64,000 nucleotides of DNA from Kitasatospora sp. NBC_00458 (GTDB lineage Bacteria; Actinomycetota; Actinomycetes; Streptomycetales; Streptomycetaceae). Below are positions 7,993 to 15,964 of this stretch, in pieces (the first letter of the stretch is position 1; the number at the start of each line of letters is the position of its first letter). The stretch spans positions 992,001 through 1,056,000 of the forward strand of contig NZ_CP107904.1 of NCBI RefSeq assembly GCF_036013975.1, given 5' to 3'. The position numbers and the translations under genes are program-made. The notes under the pieces are model-generated. The model was not told where the DNA came from. It saw only the letters and a list, made by a program, of their open reading frames with translations, and made no database searches.

Positions 7993-8549
7993 CCGGGCTC
8001 CCGGCTCCGGCGGCCTGCCTGGCCGGTGCGGCGGCACTCTGGAACGACTGGGGCGGACGGGTCCGCGCCCGGCGCGACCACCGCAGGCTGGACCCGCTCT
8101 GGTCGGCCGTGCGGGCGGCGCTCCCGGAGATCGAACTCGTCACCCGGGACGAGCACTCCGGACGTGCGGGGACGCACCGGCAGGACATCCGGTTCGCGCT
8201 GTACCGGCGGATCATCGAGATCCGGGACGGCCAGCTGTCCCTCCGCTCCCACCTGCACCCCCACGTACCCCTCTGGGTGCGGGAGGTGGCCGGACCGACC
8301 GGTGCCGAGGAGTTCGCCGTCGTGCTGGAGGCCGCCGCGATCGCCGCCGGTCTGGAGGCGGCCCGGGCACGGCACCACTTCCCGGCCGGCCCCGGCGAGG
8401 GGTTCGTGCCGCACCCGCTGGTGGCCGAGCTCCGCGAGGAGGCGTCCTGGCTGGTCAAGGTGGCCGCCGCCTACACCGGTTCGCCGGCCGTGGCCCATGT
8501 CCGGCGGCGGGTGCGGGAGGAACTGGCCAGAGCCGCCGTGCCGCACTGA
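7989..8549 (+). CDS. DUF6545 (MAB_1171c-type C-terminal domain) protein, soluble form
   Basis: 186 residues. The central FALYRRIIEIRDGQLSLR stretch and the surrounding helices match the cytosolic C-terminal domain of MAB_1171c-type putative transporters (DUF6545). Those proteins usually carry about seven membrane helices before this domain. Here there are none: the protein begins with a short Ala-rich stretch and goes straight into the domain. The GTG start overlaps the protease stop by GTGA. Function unknown; co-transcription with an XRE/ImmA pair suggests a shared response. This could be a natural domain-only version or an old deletion. Confidence 0.7.
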   Translation: MTGLPAPAACLAGAAALWNDWGGRVRARRDHRRLDPLWSAVRAALPEIELVTRDEHSGRAGTHRQDIRFALYRRIIEIRDGQLSLRSHLHPHVPLWVREVAGPTGAEEFAVVLEAAAIAAGLEAARARHHFPAGPGEGFVPHPLVAELREEASWLVKVAAAYTGSPAVAHVRRRVREELARAAVPH

Positions 8550-8622
8550 CCCACCGGGCCGGGCCCGCGCCGCCACGGGGGCGGGCGCAGTCCGGGCCCG
8601 CGCGCAGCCCCGGGGTGCCGGT

Positions 8623-8671
8623 CGGGCCTCCCGGCCCGCCGCACGGGGGCGACGGCGGGCCGGGAGGCCCG
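8623..8671. terminator. Long bidirectional hairpin between convergent genes
   Basis: CGGGCCTCCCGGCCCGCC at 8623-8640 is exactly complementary to 8654-8671, giving an 18-bp perfect stem with a 13-base loop. It sits between the stop of the DUF6545 gene and the stop of the convergent TPR gene, so it can end both transcripts. Confidence 0.88.
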
Positions 8672-8713
8672 GGCCCGGGCCGCAGCCAGGGCGGACTCGG
8701 GGCGGACCCGGGC

Positions 8714-10933
8714 TCAGGCCCGGGACAGCTCCGGCATCAGCTCGTACACCTGCTCGGCGGAGTCCGGGTCCGCCTCCAGGCAGGCGAGCAGGTCGGCCCT
8801 GGCGGTGTCCGCCCGGTCGAGTCCGATCAGACAGCGGGCCCGCTGCAGCCGGGCGTCCACGTCCTCGGTGGAGTCGACCACCTCGTCGAGCAGCCGGACG
8901 GCCTCCGCGAGGCGCCCGGCGTCGTGGTGGACCACCGCCAGGTTGAACCGGATGCCGGGCTCCGGGGAGAGCTCGACGGCGCGCGCCAGGTTGCTTCCGG
9001 CCCCGTCCAGGTCTCCTTCCTGGTAGCGGAGTTCACCGATCAGCGCCCAGGCCTGGGCGCAGTCCGGGTCCGCGGCGAGCGCCTCCGCGTAGGCCCCGGC
9101 GGCCGCCGCGTTGTCACCGTCCGCGACCAGCAGCTGACCCTTCAGGCAGAGCAGCCGGGGGTTGTCCGGGGTGCTCGCGAGACCGGCCCGGACGTCGGCC
9201 CAGGCGAGCTGCCGCGCGCCCGATTCGAGCAGCAGGGCGGCCCGGTTGAGGCGGGCGTCGGCGAACTCCGGGTCGAGCTGGAGCACGTACCCGAAGTCGG
9301 CCACCGCGGCCTCGGTGTCGCCGAGTTCGGCCAGGACGTCGGCCCGGTTGAAGTACGCCTCGGGGAAGGGCGGCGAGAGCCGGATGGCGCGGTCGTAGTC
9401 GGCCAGCGCCTCCTCCGGCCGGCCGAGGTCGCGCCAGAGCATGCCCCGGTCGAAGTGGTACTCGGAGTAGTTGGGGTCGCACTCGATCACGGCGGTGTAG
9501 TCGGCGACGGCTTCGGCGTGGCGGCGCAGGCCCGCGAGCACCTGCGCGCGGTTGTAGCGCAGCACGGACCGGTGCAGCGTGTGCTCGTGCGGCTCCAGGG
9601 TCTCGTCGAGCCGTGCGATGCAGCCGTCGAGCAGCTCCAGCGCCGCGCCGAGGCGGCCCTGGTGGACCTCGATCAGCGCGAGGCCGTTGCGGTTGAACAC
9701 GACGCGCGCCTCCCGCTCCTTCGGGTCCGGGTGCCAACTGGCGAAGGCGATGGCCTGGTTGACCCAGCCGCGGGCGAGCTGGTGGTCGCGCCGGCCGGCG
9801 TCGAAGTGGCGGGTGTGGAGCATGGCCGTGGCGTACGCGGCCTGCATGTGGACGTCGGGCGAGGTGCTGAGCGCGCGGGCCTCGTCGTACAGCGGCAGTG
9901 CGCGCTCGGCGAGGCCGAGGGCGGCGAAGGAGGTGGTCATCTTGGTGGTGAAGGCCCACCAGTTGGTCGGGTCGCCGTCGTGGGTGACCAGCTGCCGGCC
10001 GCGGGCGCCGATGTCCACGACGGCGTGGTAGAAGCCGAGGTCCATGCAGTGGTCGAGGGCGTGGCGGAGCGTGGCGACGCCGGCGCCGGACGGGTCGCCG
10101 CCGTGTTCCGCGTGCCAGGCGATGGCGCCGAGGCGCAGCGAGGACTCGCCGACCGTCTCCAGCTCGGCCCGCCGCAGGTCGTGCAGCCGGGCGCGCTCGG
10201 AGTGCGGCATGGCCAGGTAGGCGGCGACCTCGTCGGGGTCGTCGCCGACCCCGTCGGCGGCGATGTAGGCGCGGCCGAGCGCGGCGGCGCCGATCGACGC
10301 CAGGGGGGTGTCCGGGTTCGTCCCCGTGTCCGCGCCGGTGCCCGGTGCGTCGAGCACTGCGCAGTGGGCGGCGAGTGCGGTCGGCAGCACCTCGCGCCCG
10401 GGGCCGTCGGGGTGCTCCAGCGGTTCGGTGCCGGTGGTGACCACCACCGTGAGCAGCTCGGGATCGATCCGCCGCAGCAGGACGGCGAGGAACTCGCCGT
10501 CGGTGGGGTCGGCCCGGTGGGCGTCCTCGACGACCAGCGCGCGCGGTCCCGTCCCGGACGCGCGCAGGTACGCCTCCAGGAACTCGACCAGGCCGTGGGC
10601 GATCCGCAGGGTGCGCAGCGCGGAGTAGAACCTGGTGCGCTCCTTGGGGACGGCCAGCGAGGTCAGCGTCTCGCGGGTGGCGGGCACCAGGCCGTGGAGT
10701 TCCGGGGTGGTGGAGAGGATCTCGATGTCGTGCCCGGTGACGGCCTCGGGACAGCGCGCGAGCGCGTCCGGGACGATCGCGCGCAGGATCGATCCCACCG
10801 CCGTGTAGGGCCCGCGCAGACGGCGGTCCGCGCTGACCAGGGCGAGGACGGGCGGCAGGTCGAGCCGCTCGCGGGCGTCGACGCGGTCGGGGCGCCCGGC
10901 GGCGCGGACCCAGTGGTGACGGTGCTCGGCCAT
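8714..10933 (-). CDS. TPR-repeat protein with a P-loop-less ATPase-like N-terminus
   Basis: 739 residues. The N-terminal ~230 residues resemble the ATPase part of STAND/LuxR-type regulators. ALVVEDAHRADPTDGE looks like Walker B, followed by LLTVVVTTG. No GxxxxGKT P-loop is present before it, so ATP binding is doubtful. From about residue 420 come several tetratricopeptide repeats (for example HFDRGMLWRDLGRPEEALAD and AYFNRADVLAELGDTEAAVA). There is no C-terminal HTH, so it is probably a scaffold rather than a transcription factor. ATG at 10933 has a weak GAAAGG ribosome site. It is the last gene after the precursor peptide and PqqD-M50 genes, so a role in peptide maturation, immunity or sensing is inferred. 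Confidence 0.8.
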   Translation of the reverse strand: MAEHRHHWVRAAGRPDRVDARERLDLPPVLALVSADRRLRGPYTAVGSILRAIVPDALARCPEAVTGHDIEILSTTPELHGLVPATRETLTSLAVPKERTRFYSALRTLRIAHGLVEFLEAYLRASGTGPRALVVEDAHRADPTDGEFLAVLLRRIDPELLTVVVTTGTEPLEHPDGPGREVLPTALAAHCAVLDAPGTGADTGTNPDTPLASIGAAALGRAYIAADGVGDDPDEVAAYLAMPHSERARLHDLRRAELETVGESSLRLGAIAWHAEHGGDPSGAGVATLRHALDHCMDLGFYHAVVDIGARGRQLVTHDGDPTNWWAFTTKMTTSFAALGLAERALPLYDEARALSTSPDVHMQAAYATAMLHTRHFDAGRRDHQLARGWVNQAIAFASWHPDPKEREARVVFNRNGLALIEVHQGRLGAALELLDGCIARLDETLEPHEHTLHRSVLRYNRAQVLAGLRRHAEAVADYTAVIECDPNYSEYHFDRGMLWRDLGRPEEALADYDRAIRLSPPFPEAYFNRADVLAELGDTEAAVADFGYVLQLDPEFADARLNRAALLLESGARQLAWADVRAGLASTPDNPRLLCLKGQLLVADGDNAAAAGAYAEALAADPDCAQAWALIGELRYQEGDLDGAGSNLARAVELSPEPGIRFNLAVVHHDAGRLAEAVRLLDEVVDSTEDVDARLQRARCLIGLDRADTARADLLACLEADPDSAEQVYELMPELSRA

Positions 10934-10967
10934 GACGCAGCTGCCTTTCGTGCTTCGGTGCGATGAC

Positions 10968-10996
10968 GTGGTGGCGTGGTGGCGTGGTGGCGTGGT
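10968..10996. repeat. Short tandem repeat between TPR and M50 genes
   Basis: GTGGTGGC occurs three times in tandem at 10968-10991, followed by a partial copy to 10996. It lies in the 116-base gap between the two genes. No function is evident. Confidence 0.6.
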
Positions 10997-11049
10997 TCCG
11001 GTGGCGGTGGCGTGGTGGCACGGGGCGGGTGCCGCGGGGAGGGGGAGGG

Positions 11050-12261
11050 TCAGGCCGGCCGCGCGGTGGTGCGGGCGGCTCGGGCGGCGCGGCGCTCGCG
11101 GGCGGCGAGGACGAGGACGGCGCCGGTCTGCGCGAGGCTGAGCACCATCAGGGCGAGCGAGTCGAGGCGGCCCGCCACCGAGGCCTGGCCGCTCAGCCGG
11201 AGCCACATGTCGTGCAGCAGTCGGTAGGCCGTCGGCACGACGACGCCGGCGAACACCGTGAGGGTGAACGCGTAGCCCACGAGCATCAGCCAGGCGTACC
11301 AGCGGGCGGCCCTCCGGTCGACCGGGTGGTGGGCGTCCAGGTCCAGCGGCGGGCGGCCGGTCGCCCGCCGGAGGGCGTTGCGCAGCACGTCGGCCGCGGC
11401 GGCGTGCAGGTTCACGGTGCCGAGGACGGTGCTGAGCAGGACGTAGAGGTCGGTCCGCAGGTAGAAGAAGCCCTGCCAGGCGAGGCGCAGCACGGTGGCG
11501 TAGGCCATCGCGAGGCAGAACGACGCGGTGCCGCCGCCCGTCGCGTCGGCGACCAGGGTGAGGACCGCGATCGCCAGGACGTCCGCCAGCATGCCCGCCA
11601 TGATCGGCAGGTAGCGCTGCCGTCGCGGCACGCTGACCAGTCCGTCGAGCGAGGTCTCCAGGACGAGGTAGACGAGGCGGCGGCCCACCGAGAGCCTCGA
11701 CCGCAGGCCGAGCCGGCGGCCGGCCAGCGCGTGGAAGGCCTCGTGCAGGGCGAGCAGCGGCGCCTGGCCGAAGAACAGCATCAGCACGACGAGGGTGTAG
11801 GACGGGCTGAAGAAGATGTGGTCGATGCTCGGGACGAGGCGGGGGGTCCGGACCATCTCGACCACCGCGAGGGCGGTCACGAGGGCGTAGCCGATCAGGG
11901 CCGGCCGGCTGAAGACCAGTCGGCCCAGCCGCTGCCAGCGGACCGGCGCGGCCTCGTCCACCGGGGCGGAGTCCGGGCGGAGGAGGTCCAGGTCCGCGAG
12001 GACCTCGACCAGGTCGGCGATGTCGACGCTCTCGCCGTGCACCGCCTCGTAGCGTTCGGCGGCCTCGCGCGGCGTGGCGCCGTCGGCCAGCATCCGGACC
12101 AGTTCGGCGCCGTCGGCCGGGAAGACGGCGTAGGTGTCGGTCTCCGGGCTGCCGATGGTGACCTCGTCGGCCTCCGGCAGGTAGACGAGCCGGCGGAGCG
12201 GCAGCGGGCGGTCCAGGTCGGAGCCGGGGGCGCCGGAGTCGCTGTCCACGGAGGCGTGCAC
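11050..12261 (-). CDS. PqqD-like / M50-type membrane metalloprotease fusion
   Basis: 403 residues. The first ~100 residues have the size and pattern of a PqqD-like peptide-binding domain, which in RiPP systems recognises the leader. They run from LRRLVYLPEADEVTIGS through LVRMLADGATPREAAERY to a Leu/Asp-rich helix. The rest is membrane protein with several hydrophobic helices. LHEAFHALAGRRLG supplies the HExxH zinc motif, placed at a membrane face as in site-2 (M50) proteases. GTG at 12261 has a strong AGGAGG site (12266-12271 on the + strand). It follows the 31-codon peptide gene by 100 bases on the same strand. The expected role is binding and cleaving, or exporting, that peptide. YydH/MpaP-like proteases are the nearest concept; the exact class is unknown. 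Confidence 0.8.
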   Translation of the reverse strand: MHASVDSDSGAPGSDLDRPLPLRRLVYLPEADEVTIGSPETDTYAVFPADGAELVRMLADGATPREAAERYEAVHGESVDIADLVEVLADLDLLRPDSAPVDEAAPVRWQRLGRLVFSRPALIGYALVTALAVVEMVRTPRLVPSIDHIFFSPSYTLVVLMLFFGQAPLLALHEAFHALAGRRLGLRSRLSVGRRLVYLVLETSLDGLVSVPRRQRYLPIMAGMLADVLAIAVLTLVADATGGGTASFCLAMAYATVLRLAWQGFFYLRTDLYVLLSTVLGTVNLHAAAADVLRNALRRATGRPPLDLDAHHPVDRRAARWYAWLMLVGYAFTLTVFAGVVVPTAYRLLHDMWLRLSGQASVAGRLDSLALMVLSLAQTGAVLVLAARERRAARAARTTARPA

Positions 12262-12361
12262 GGATCCTCCTGGGTAGGGGGCTGGGGGCGGGGGGAGCGG
12301 TGCCGGCCGACCGTGCCGCGTCGGGCCGGCACCGCGTCCCCGTTCCCGGGGAGGGGTGGGA

Positions 12362-12457
12362 TCAGACCTGGACCATGCAGTCCCACGGCAGGTACAGCGC
12401 GCGCGCCGTGCTGGTCAGGCGGACCGGGCCGGCCTTGCGAACGACGATCTTCTTCAT
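12362..12457 (-). CDS. Putative 31-residue RiPP precursor peptide
   Basis: ATG at 12457, stop at 12362-12364. The product begins MKKIVVRKAGPVRLT and ends YLPWDCMVQV. The charged, repetitive start looks like a leader. The hydrophobic, Trp/Cys-containing end looks like a core. The Shine-Dalgarno is strong (GAAAGAGGTG, about 7 bases before ATG). The gene lies directly upstream of the PqqD-M50 gene on the same strand, with a 100-base gap. A peptide of this size beside a PqqD domain is the classic precursor position. No lanthipeptide, lasso, YcaO or radical SAM modification enzyme is next to it, so the peptide may be only cleaved and exported, perhaps as a signal. I do not recognise the family. 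Confidence 0.6.
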   Translation of the reverse strand: MKKIVVRKAGPVRLTSTARALYLPWDCMVQV

Positions 12458-12781
12458 GACGGACACCTCTTTCCTTGGTCGGTTATCAGGAAGCCATGAG
12501 CTGAGATGAATCGACATCTGATGTCCAGTCACATCAGCTCGGGCAGCACCAAGACTGCTGACGGTGAGGCGATCGCGTCAAGGGACCGAGACGGCCGACG
12601 CCGGGCGACACCGGGCCGACACAAGGGATTGCGCAGGTCGCGAGCGGCGTCCGGTAAGCGGTACCACCGGCTCCGGGCCGGATCCGCGCGGCCCGCCCGG
12701 GAAGGCCGCGCGCCAATATATAAACTGAAATGGATGGCCTGGCAGGGGTGAGCTACCTCAGCTGGGAGCCCGGAACGGCGA
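12458..12781. other. Upstream region of the peptide operon
   Basis: 324 bases without a gene I can support. It holds a palindrome cluster at 12513-12537, a 9-bp hairpin (CGCGCGGCC at 12685-12693 and its complement at 12704-12712), and an unusually AT-rich patch (CAATATATAAACTGAAATGG) at about 12714-12733. Read on the minus strand, the AT-rich patch gives TATATT as a possible -10 box. That would place the hairpin at the very 5' end of the peptide-operon transcript. No convincing -35 was found. Confidence 0.5.
12513..12537. promoter_or_regulatory. Nested inverted repeats upstream of the peptide gene
   Basis: GACATCTGATGTC (12513-12525) is a perfect palindrome around one base. The overlapping CTGATGT (12518-12524) pairs with ACATCAG at 12531-12537. 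It lies 56-80 bases upstream of the peptide start and is a plausible operator. Confidence 0.45.
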
Positions 12782-12809
12782 ACGGCCGGCTCCCGGAGGA
12801 GCCGGCCGT
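12782..12809. terminator. Hairpin downstream of htpG
   Basis: ACGGCCGGCTCC (12782-12793), loop CGGA, and the exact complement at 12798-12809. It is the second of two hairpins after the htpG stop in the direction of transcription. Confidence 0.65.
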
Positions 12810-12859
12810 CGGATCGCCCCGCGGGGCGGGACAGGGCAGGGCAGGGTGGGCGGGGCGGT

Positions 12860-12884
12860 CGGGGGTGCGGCAGCCGCACCCCCG
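12860..12884 (-). terminator. htpG terminator hairpin
   Basis: An 11-bp perfect stem (12860-12870 with 12874-12884) around a CAG loop, starting six bases after the htpG stop codon. Confidence 0.75.
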
Positions 12885-12889
12885 CCCCG

Positions 12890-14830
12890 TCAGAGGGTGC
12901 GGGTCAGGCGCTCCGTGAGCAGCCTGGTGAAGCGGGCCGGGTCGGGGAGGTCCCCGCCCTCCGCGAGCAGCGCGCCGCCGTACACCAGCTCGGCGACCTC
13001 GGCCAGCCCGGGCGCGTCGGCGTTCGCCTCGTGCGCCGAGCGCAGCGCGGTGACCAGCGGGTGCGCGGGGTTGAGCTCCAGGATCCGCTGGACCGGGGGC
13101 ACGGACTGCCCCATCGCCCGGTACATCTTCTCCAGGGTCGGGGTCATGTCGTGGGCGTCCCCGACGATGCAGGCCGCCGACGTCGTCAGCCGCGACGACA
13201 GGCGGACCTGCTTCACCTGCCCGGACAGGGCCGTCGCCAGCCACGGCAGCAGGGCCGCGAACTCCTCCTCGCGCCTGGCCTTCTCGGCCCCGGCGTCCTC
13301 GTCGGCGTCCTCCGGGTCGTCGAGGTCGACCTGCCCCTTGGCGATGGACTGCAGGCGGTGCCCGTCGAAGGCGGGCACCCGGTCGACCCACACCTCGTCG
13401 ACCGGGTCCGTCAGGATCAGGACCTCGAACCCCTTGGCGGCGAAGGCCTCCATGTGGGGCGAGTTCTCCACCGTGGCGCGGTCCTCGCCGGTCAGGTAGT
13501 AGATCGCGTCCTGGCCGTCCTTCATGCGCCCGACGTACTCGCGCAGGGAGGTGGACTTCTCGGCGTCGTGGGTGGAGGCCGCCGACACGAGCTCCAGCAG
13601 GGCCTCCGTGTTGTCGGTGTCCTCGATCAGGCCCTCCTTCAGCACCCGGCCGTACTGGGTCCACAGCTTCGCGTAGCGCTCGGCGTCGCCGGTCTGGACG
13701 CCCTTGAACGCGCCGAGGACCTTCTTGACCAGTCGCCGGCGCACGCCGCGGATCTGGCGGTCCTGCTGCAGGATCTCGCGGGAGATGTTCAGCGACAGGT
13801 CGTGGGCGTCCACCACCCCCTTCACGAAGCGCAGGTAGTCCGGCATCAGCGCTTCGCAGTCGTCCATGATGAACACGCGCTTGACGTACAGCTGCACGCC
13901 GCGCTTGGCGTCCCGCGAGAACAGGTCGAACGGCGCCTGCGACGGGATGAACAGCAGCGCCTCGTACTCGAAGGTGCCCTCGGCGCGCATGTGGACGGTC
14001 TCGGCCGGCGGGAGCCAGTCGTGGCTGATCTGCTGGTAGAACTCGTGGTACTCGGCCTCGGTCACCTCGCTGCGCGGCCTGGCCCACAGCGCCTTCATCG
14101 AGTTGAGCGTGTCGACCGCGGGCGTCGCGGCGGCGTCCTCGTCGGCGGTCTCCCCGGCGGGCTCGGCGGCGCGCTCGGCGGCCATCCGGATCGGCCAGCG
14201 GATGAAGTCCGAGTACTGCTTGACGATCCGGCGGATGTTCGCCGCGGCCAGGTAGTCGGCCAGGCCGTCCTCGCTGTCGACCGGCTTGAGGTGCAGGGTG
14301 ACCGAGGTGCCCACGGGCAGTCCCTCGGCCTCGCTGATCTCGTACGTGCCCTCGCCGTCGGACTCCCACCGGGTGCCCGTGTCGGTGCCGGCCCGCCGGG
14401 TGCGCAGGGTGACCCGGTCGGCGACCATGAACGCCGAGTAGAAGCCGACGCCGAACTGCCCGATCAGGTTCTGCGCCGCGGCGGCGTCCTTGGTCTCCTT
14501 GATCTTCTCCAACAGGCCCGCGGTGCCGGACTTGGCGATCGTGCCGATCAGCTCGACGAGGTCCTCGCGGCTCATGCCGATGCCGTTGTCACGGACGGTC
14601 AGCGTGCGGGCGTCCCGGTCGACTTCCAGGGCGATGTGGAGGTCGGACGTGTCGGCGTCCAGGCCCGAGTCGATCAGCGATTCCAGCCGCAGCTTGTCCA
14701 GTGCGTCCGAGGCGTTCGAGATCAGCTCCCGCAGGAAGATGTCCTTGTTGGAGTAGATCGAGTGGATCACCAACCGGAGCAACTGGCGTGTCTCGGCCTG
14801 GAATTCCAGCGTCTCGACAGTGCTACCCAC
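12890..14830 (-). CDS. htpG: Molecular chaperone HtpG (Hsp90 family)
   Basis: 646 residues, normal for bacterial HtpG. It is an ATP-dependent cytosolic dimeric chaperone. GHKL-ATPase motifs are all present: NASDALDKLR near the start, DNGIGMSREDL, GTIAKSGT and the lid GQFGVGFYSAFMVADRV. The middle domain contains RGVQLYVKRVFIMDD and the catalytic-loop region NISREILQQDR. GTG at 14830 is chosen because the product then begins MGSTVETLEFQAETRQLL, aligning with the family start, and an AGGAAAGGGG ribosome site lies just upstream. Upstream in-frame codons to 14917 are not supported. It is transcribed alone and ends at two hairpins. It separates the peptide operon from the nucleoside-antibiotic locus and looks like core genome. 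Confidence 0.97.
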   Translation of the reverse strand: MGSTVETLEFQAETRQLLRLVIHSIYSNKDIFLRELISNASDALDKLRLESLIDSGLDADTSDLHIALEVDRDARTLTVRDNGIGMSREDLVELIGTIAKSGTAGLLEKIKETKDAAAAQNLIGQFGVGFYSAFMVADRVTLRTRRAGTDTGTRWESDGEGTYEISEAEGLPVGTSVTLHLKPVDSEDGLADYLAAANIRRIVKQYSDFIRWPIRMAAERAAEPAGETADEDAAATPAVDTLNSMKALWARPRSEVTEAEYHEFYQQISHDWLPPAETVHMRAEGTFEYEALLFIPSQAPFDLFSRDAKRGVQLYVKRVFIMDDCEALMPDYLRFVKGVVDAHDLSLNISREILQQDRQIRGVRRRLVKKVLGAFKGVQTGDAERYAKLWTQYGRVLKEGLIEDTDNTEALLELVSAASTHDAEKSTSLREYVGRMKDGQDAIYYLTGEDRATVENSPHMEAFAAKGFEVLILTDPVDEVWVDRVPAFDGHRLQSIAKGQVDLDDPEDADEDAGAEKARREEEFAALLPWLATALSGQVKQVRLSSRLTTSAACIVGDAHDMTPTLEKMYRAMGQSVPPVQRILELNPAHPLVTALRSAHEANADAPGLAEVAELVYGGALLAEGGDLPDPARFTRLLTERLTRTL

Positions 14831-15064
14831 GCGTGGGCCCCTTTCCTGGAAGTACGTGCTAACGATTACGGCAAGTGCCCGGGTGACTCCCCGTCGGCAC
14901 CGAAATGATAGGCGCACCGCCGGACGGGGGCTGCAGAACCGGGGTGCGGGCAGGGGTGCGGGTAGGGGTGCGGCCCCGGACGGGCGCCGCCGTCCCTACC
15001 CGCAGGTAACGATTCCTCCTCCGGCCCTGGACACCCGGGCGGCACTGGTTCACGATTCACCACC

Positions 15065-15881
15065 ATGACCCCTCCCCCGATCCCCCGGGACTCCGCACAC
15101 ACCGCACTCCTGGACGCCGTGCTCGGCGTGGCCGAGGAGACCGCGGCGCTGCTCCACGGCGGCGCCGACACCGGGGCCCGGATCCCCGGCGCGGAGTGGA
15201 CGGTGGGCGAGGCCGCGGCCCACCTCGCCCAGGCCAACGAGCTGATGGCCGACCTGGCGGCGGGCGAACGGCGGACCTACGGCGACGGCACGCCGTCCGG
15301 CCTGGCCGCGGCCAACGCGTCGGCACTGGCCGCCTACCCCGAACGCGGAGCGGCGGTCCTCGGCGGGGAGATCACCCGGCACGCCCGGGCGTTCGCCGAG
15401 GCGTTCACCCGCAGGCCCCCGACGACCCCGGTGCTCACCCCGCTCGGCCCGATGGACCTCGCCACCCTGGGCTCCTACCTGCTCACCCACATGCTCGGCC
15501 ACGGGTACGACCTCGCCGCCGCCCTGCGGCAGCCCCACATGGTCGACCGTCACCGCGTCGAACTGTCCGTGCCGTTCCTCATGACCGCCATGCCCCGGGT
15601 GGTCGACGGCCGCACCGCCGCGGGCCACACCGCCCGCTACGACCTGGGGATGCGCGGCGGCCCCCGTTTCACGGTCGACTTCCGGGACGGTGCCGCCGTC
15701 GTCTCCCCCGGACCGGCGGGTCCGCCCCGACTGCCGGATCCTGACCGAACCGGTGACCTTCCTGCTGCTCGCCCTCGGGCGGCGCGGGCCGCTCTCGGCG
15801 CTGGCCCGGGGGAAGGTCTTCGCCTGGGGGCGCCGGCCCTGGCTCGCGCCGGGGTTCCCGCTCCTCTTCAAGGCCCCGTAG
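15065..15881 (+). pseudogene. Maleylpyruvate isomerase-family (mycothiol-dependent) gene with apparent frameshift
   Basis: The first ~215 residues (from ATG 15065) form a DinB/MDMPI fold: a helical bundle with WTVGEAAAHLAQANE, supplying a metal-ligand His, and HMLGHGYDLAAALRQP. The family's C-terminal SCP2-like segment is not in that frame. It is found one frame over, as PDCRILTEPVTFLLLALGRR through GKVFAWGRRPWLAPG to the stop at 15881. The frames join if one C is removed from the five-C run at 15705-15709. Either the gene is truly broken or the assembly has a homopolymer error. Such enzymes use mycothiol as cofactor; the exact substrate is unknown. No clear ribosome site is visible, so the start may be leaderless. 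Confidence 0.6.
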
Positions 15882-15964
15882 GACCGGGAGACCCCGCGGC
15901 GCCGCCCGGCCGGGGCCGGTCGGCCGGGGCCGGGTCTGCCGGTCGCCGGTCAGCCGTCCTCCGG

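Noticed and set aside
8714..10933. LAL-type transcriptional activator
   Set aside because: No P-loop and no C-terminal helix-turn-helix. Only the Walker-B-like stretch and TPR repeats are present.
8615..10966. 783-codon + strand open frame
   Set aside because: Antisense to the TPR gene, low complexity, and it runs through the terminator hairpin at 8623-8671.
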